This document shows positions 62,453 to 64,000 of a stretch of DNA of 64,000 bases, one piece after another. How positions within the stretch are numbered: the stretch's first letter is position 1; the number at the start of each line of letters is the position of its first letter. The stretch lies in assembly GCA_933207985.1 (NCBI GenBank), contig OW240918.1:20621602-20685601 (forward strand), read 5' to 3'. The notes below the pieces were generated by a model. The model worked only from the letters and a program-made list of their open reading frames with translations. It ran no database searches and had not been told where the DNA came from. Made by a program: the position numbers and the translations under genes. The stretch is from Pelobates cultripes. Its lineage: Eukaryota > Chordata > Amphibia > Anura > Pelobatidae.

Positions 62453-63019
62453 TGACATAGCGTCCCGCCCACATAGGCAGGTGTGGACGCCTACCCACCT
62501 GGAGGAGCCTTCCACTTATATAGGCCCTTAGGGTCCTCCTCATGGGAGGGCTCCCATTCCATTTTCCATATTTAAGCACAGACCACCCTTGGTTCTGTGC
62601 TGAGTTGTTTTGTTGTTCCCAGGAGTACAGAGCCAGCGCCTGACTGAAGTGAGTTACCTATGGATTCCCTGAATCAACTCTTGCCTGCTTGGAAGCTGCC
62701 TTCAACCTTGATTAACCTCTGCAACACTGATTCAATCTTGACTAACTCCTGCAATGATGCCTCAAGTTTGGCTAACTCCTGCAATGCTGTTCCAGCTTTG
62801 ATTTATCTCCTGCAATTCAACCACAGCTTCAATCAAGTTTTCCCTCATTTGCCAAGTGCTGGAACTCTGGTAAAAGACTTTATTTTTCCTTTAAGACATT
62901 TATACTTGCATTGGGACTTTTTCATTATATATATTTGTTTTCAAAATAAAACCTTTTAGGTTTGACTTGTCCGTATAGAATCTCTGCATACTGAGCCCAC
63001 TCTCCCCAAACCTGTGACA
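62453..63019 (+). mobile_element. possible solo LTR of a retrotransposon
   Basis: The 567-bp unit begins TG (TGACATAGCG) and ends CA (CTGTGACA). It has a TATA box (TATATA 62517-62522) and a polyadenylation signal AATAAA at 62945-62950 close to its 3' end, the order expected of U3-R-U5. Composition differs from its CA-rich neighbours. No target duplication, primer site or gag/pol was found, so borders are uncertain and it may be another element type. Confidence 0.5.
62707..62826 (+). repeat. 30-bp tandem repeat, four copies, inside the LTR-like element
   Basis: Units start at 62707, 62737, 62767 and 62797 with a shared TTGACTAACTCCTGCAATG-like core. The 30-bp period keeps one reading frame open (ATG at 62660, 99 codons), giving four related decapeptides. 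Protein function is unlikely. Confidence 0.75.
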
Positions 63020-64000
63020 CATACACACGAAGACACACATACAACACATAAATACATACACACACAGATCTACACACACTGACATACACACAGATCACAA
63101 TTTACATATTTTAGCCACCATCCTGCTTACATACTTTGTTGGTACAGGAGAGTAGCTTCCCTGGAGTCTAGTACATTCTGGCTGAGTCCGATGGGAGTCT
63201 GGTCCGGGTTGTCCCTCCTCTCTGGTCCTGGATTTCCCTCTTCTCTATTGTTCTAAGTGCTAGGGTCACCTGACGGTGCCCCTCCTAAGCTTGCGGGCTC
63301 TGTTGGAGCAGCATCAGGTAGTTCTGCCACTGGTTTCCAATTCCTGGGCCATAGGTGGCTGCCTACGGTCACCTTATGGCTAATCATGTCCTGCCCACAT
63401 CTCCCTTGAAATTGCATAGCTCATCCCAAGTATCCTATTTATTTAGTGAGAGAATTACTTTGCATGGGAGTATGAATGTGAATATCATTCAATGACATCA
63501 TGCTGTGTGACCAAAGGGAATGAAACAAATCCAACATTCACACACTCAAACAGAATTCTGCTGTGAGCAGCATTTCATTGCATACACAAGAAGTAAATCT
63601 GTGTGCTTGCATATCGCTGTTTTCAATTCAAAACCAGTTCTAATGGTTTACTGTTCGATTGTCTTCTTCTTCTTGGAAGAGGTAAATAGAGGAGTGCAGC
63701 TAGAGTGGAAGTTGTTTTACAGTTTCTGCAAAGAACATGGATTTGGCACTAAAAATAAAAAACACAGATGATTTATTTTTTAATTATGCTCTCTCAAATG
63801 TATTCTTGCACCTGGAGTGTTTAGCATGGAAACAACATGTTCTGTATTTTATTTATAAACTATGATTTTATTATTTTTATGTTCTGTTAAAATTGCCAAG
63901 AAAGACTGGGATGACCGGGGAACATCCAGGTGGAACCACACTAAGGGGGCCCAAAGTACTTGATTGGAGAAGGAAAAAGTGGCAATCTTTATTAAAAGTA
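63020..64000. other. far-upstream sequence, possible transposon remnant
   Basis: 63020-63090 is CA-rich, continuing the style of 61990-62222. 63110-63420 is GC-richer and non-coding, with the look of an interspersed repeat that I cannot name. 63421-64000 is unique with no gene. Confidence 0.4.

Noticed and set aside
62660..62959. 99-codon protein with decapeptide repeats
   Set aside because: The frame stays open because the DNA repeat is 30 bp long. It lies in an LTR-like element and runs over its AATAAA signal.

Overview
The window is vertebrate nuclear DNA, most likely from an anuran amphibian. It is AT-rich and full of simple repeats and short non-autonomous DNA transposons. The TTTAAAGGGACAC-ended elements, the TTAACCCC-ended hairpins and the GCGCTATATAAATAATAA repeat tails are types common in frog genomes. 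The species assignment is inference. Nothing prokaryotic, viral-replicative or CRISPR-like was found.

The only protein-coding sequence I can support is one small exon on the minus strand at 49765-49837. It is the first coding exon of zeb2 (ZFHX1B/SIP1). It encodes MRQEI, then MADGPRCKRRKQANPRR, then KN, and ends in a consensus splice donor (G|GTAAGA) in the phase expected for this gene. The peptide carries the RRKQ-x-NP NuRD-recruiting motif of ZEB2, which resembles those of FOG1 and SALL proteins. The zinc fingers, SMAD-binding region and homeodomain-like region lie in exons beyond position 1.

Layout, read along the gene from high to low coordinates: 64000 to about 52265 is upstream sequence with an LTR-like element, CA-rich repeats and a large tetranucleotide array. 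52263-51977 is a candidate 5' untranslated exon with a strong donor and small upstream ORFs. 51976-49898 is a candidate 5'UTR intron of about 2.1 kb, with a G-quadruplex-forming run and a polyC/polyG tract. 49897-49765 is the exon holding the start codons. 49764-1 is the start of the long zeb2 intron 2, which continues out of the window.

Intron 2 holds microsatellites, several transposons recognisable by inverted termini or target-site duplications (one hAT-like element has a perfect 8-bp duplication), SINE-like repeat tails and long unique tracts. Some of these tracts have a balanced, motif-rich composition suggesting conserved regulatory elements, in line with the known enhancer density of this locus. 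No alignment could be run, so those calls are tentative. I see no previously undescribed multigene system. The most interesting points are the two-start architecture of the zeb2 exon, the predicted leader with its uORFs, and the families of short hairpin transposons.
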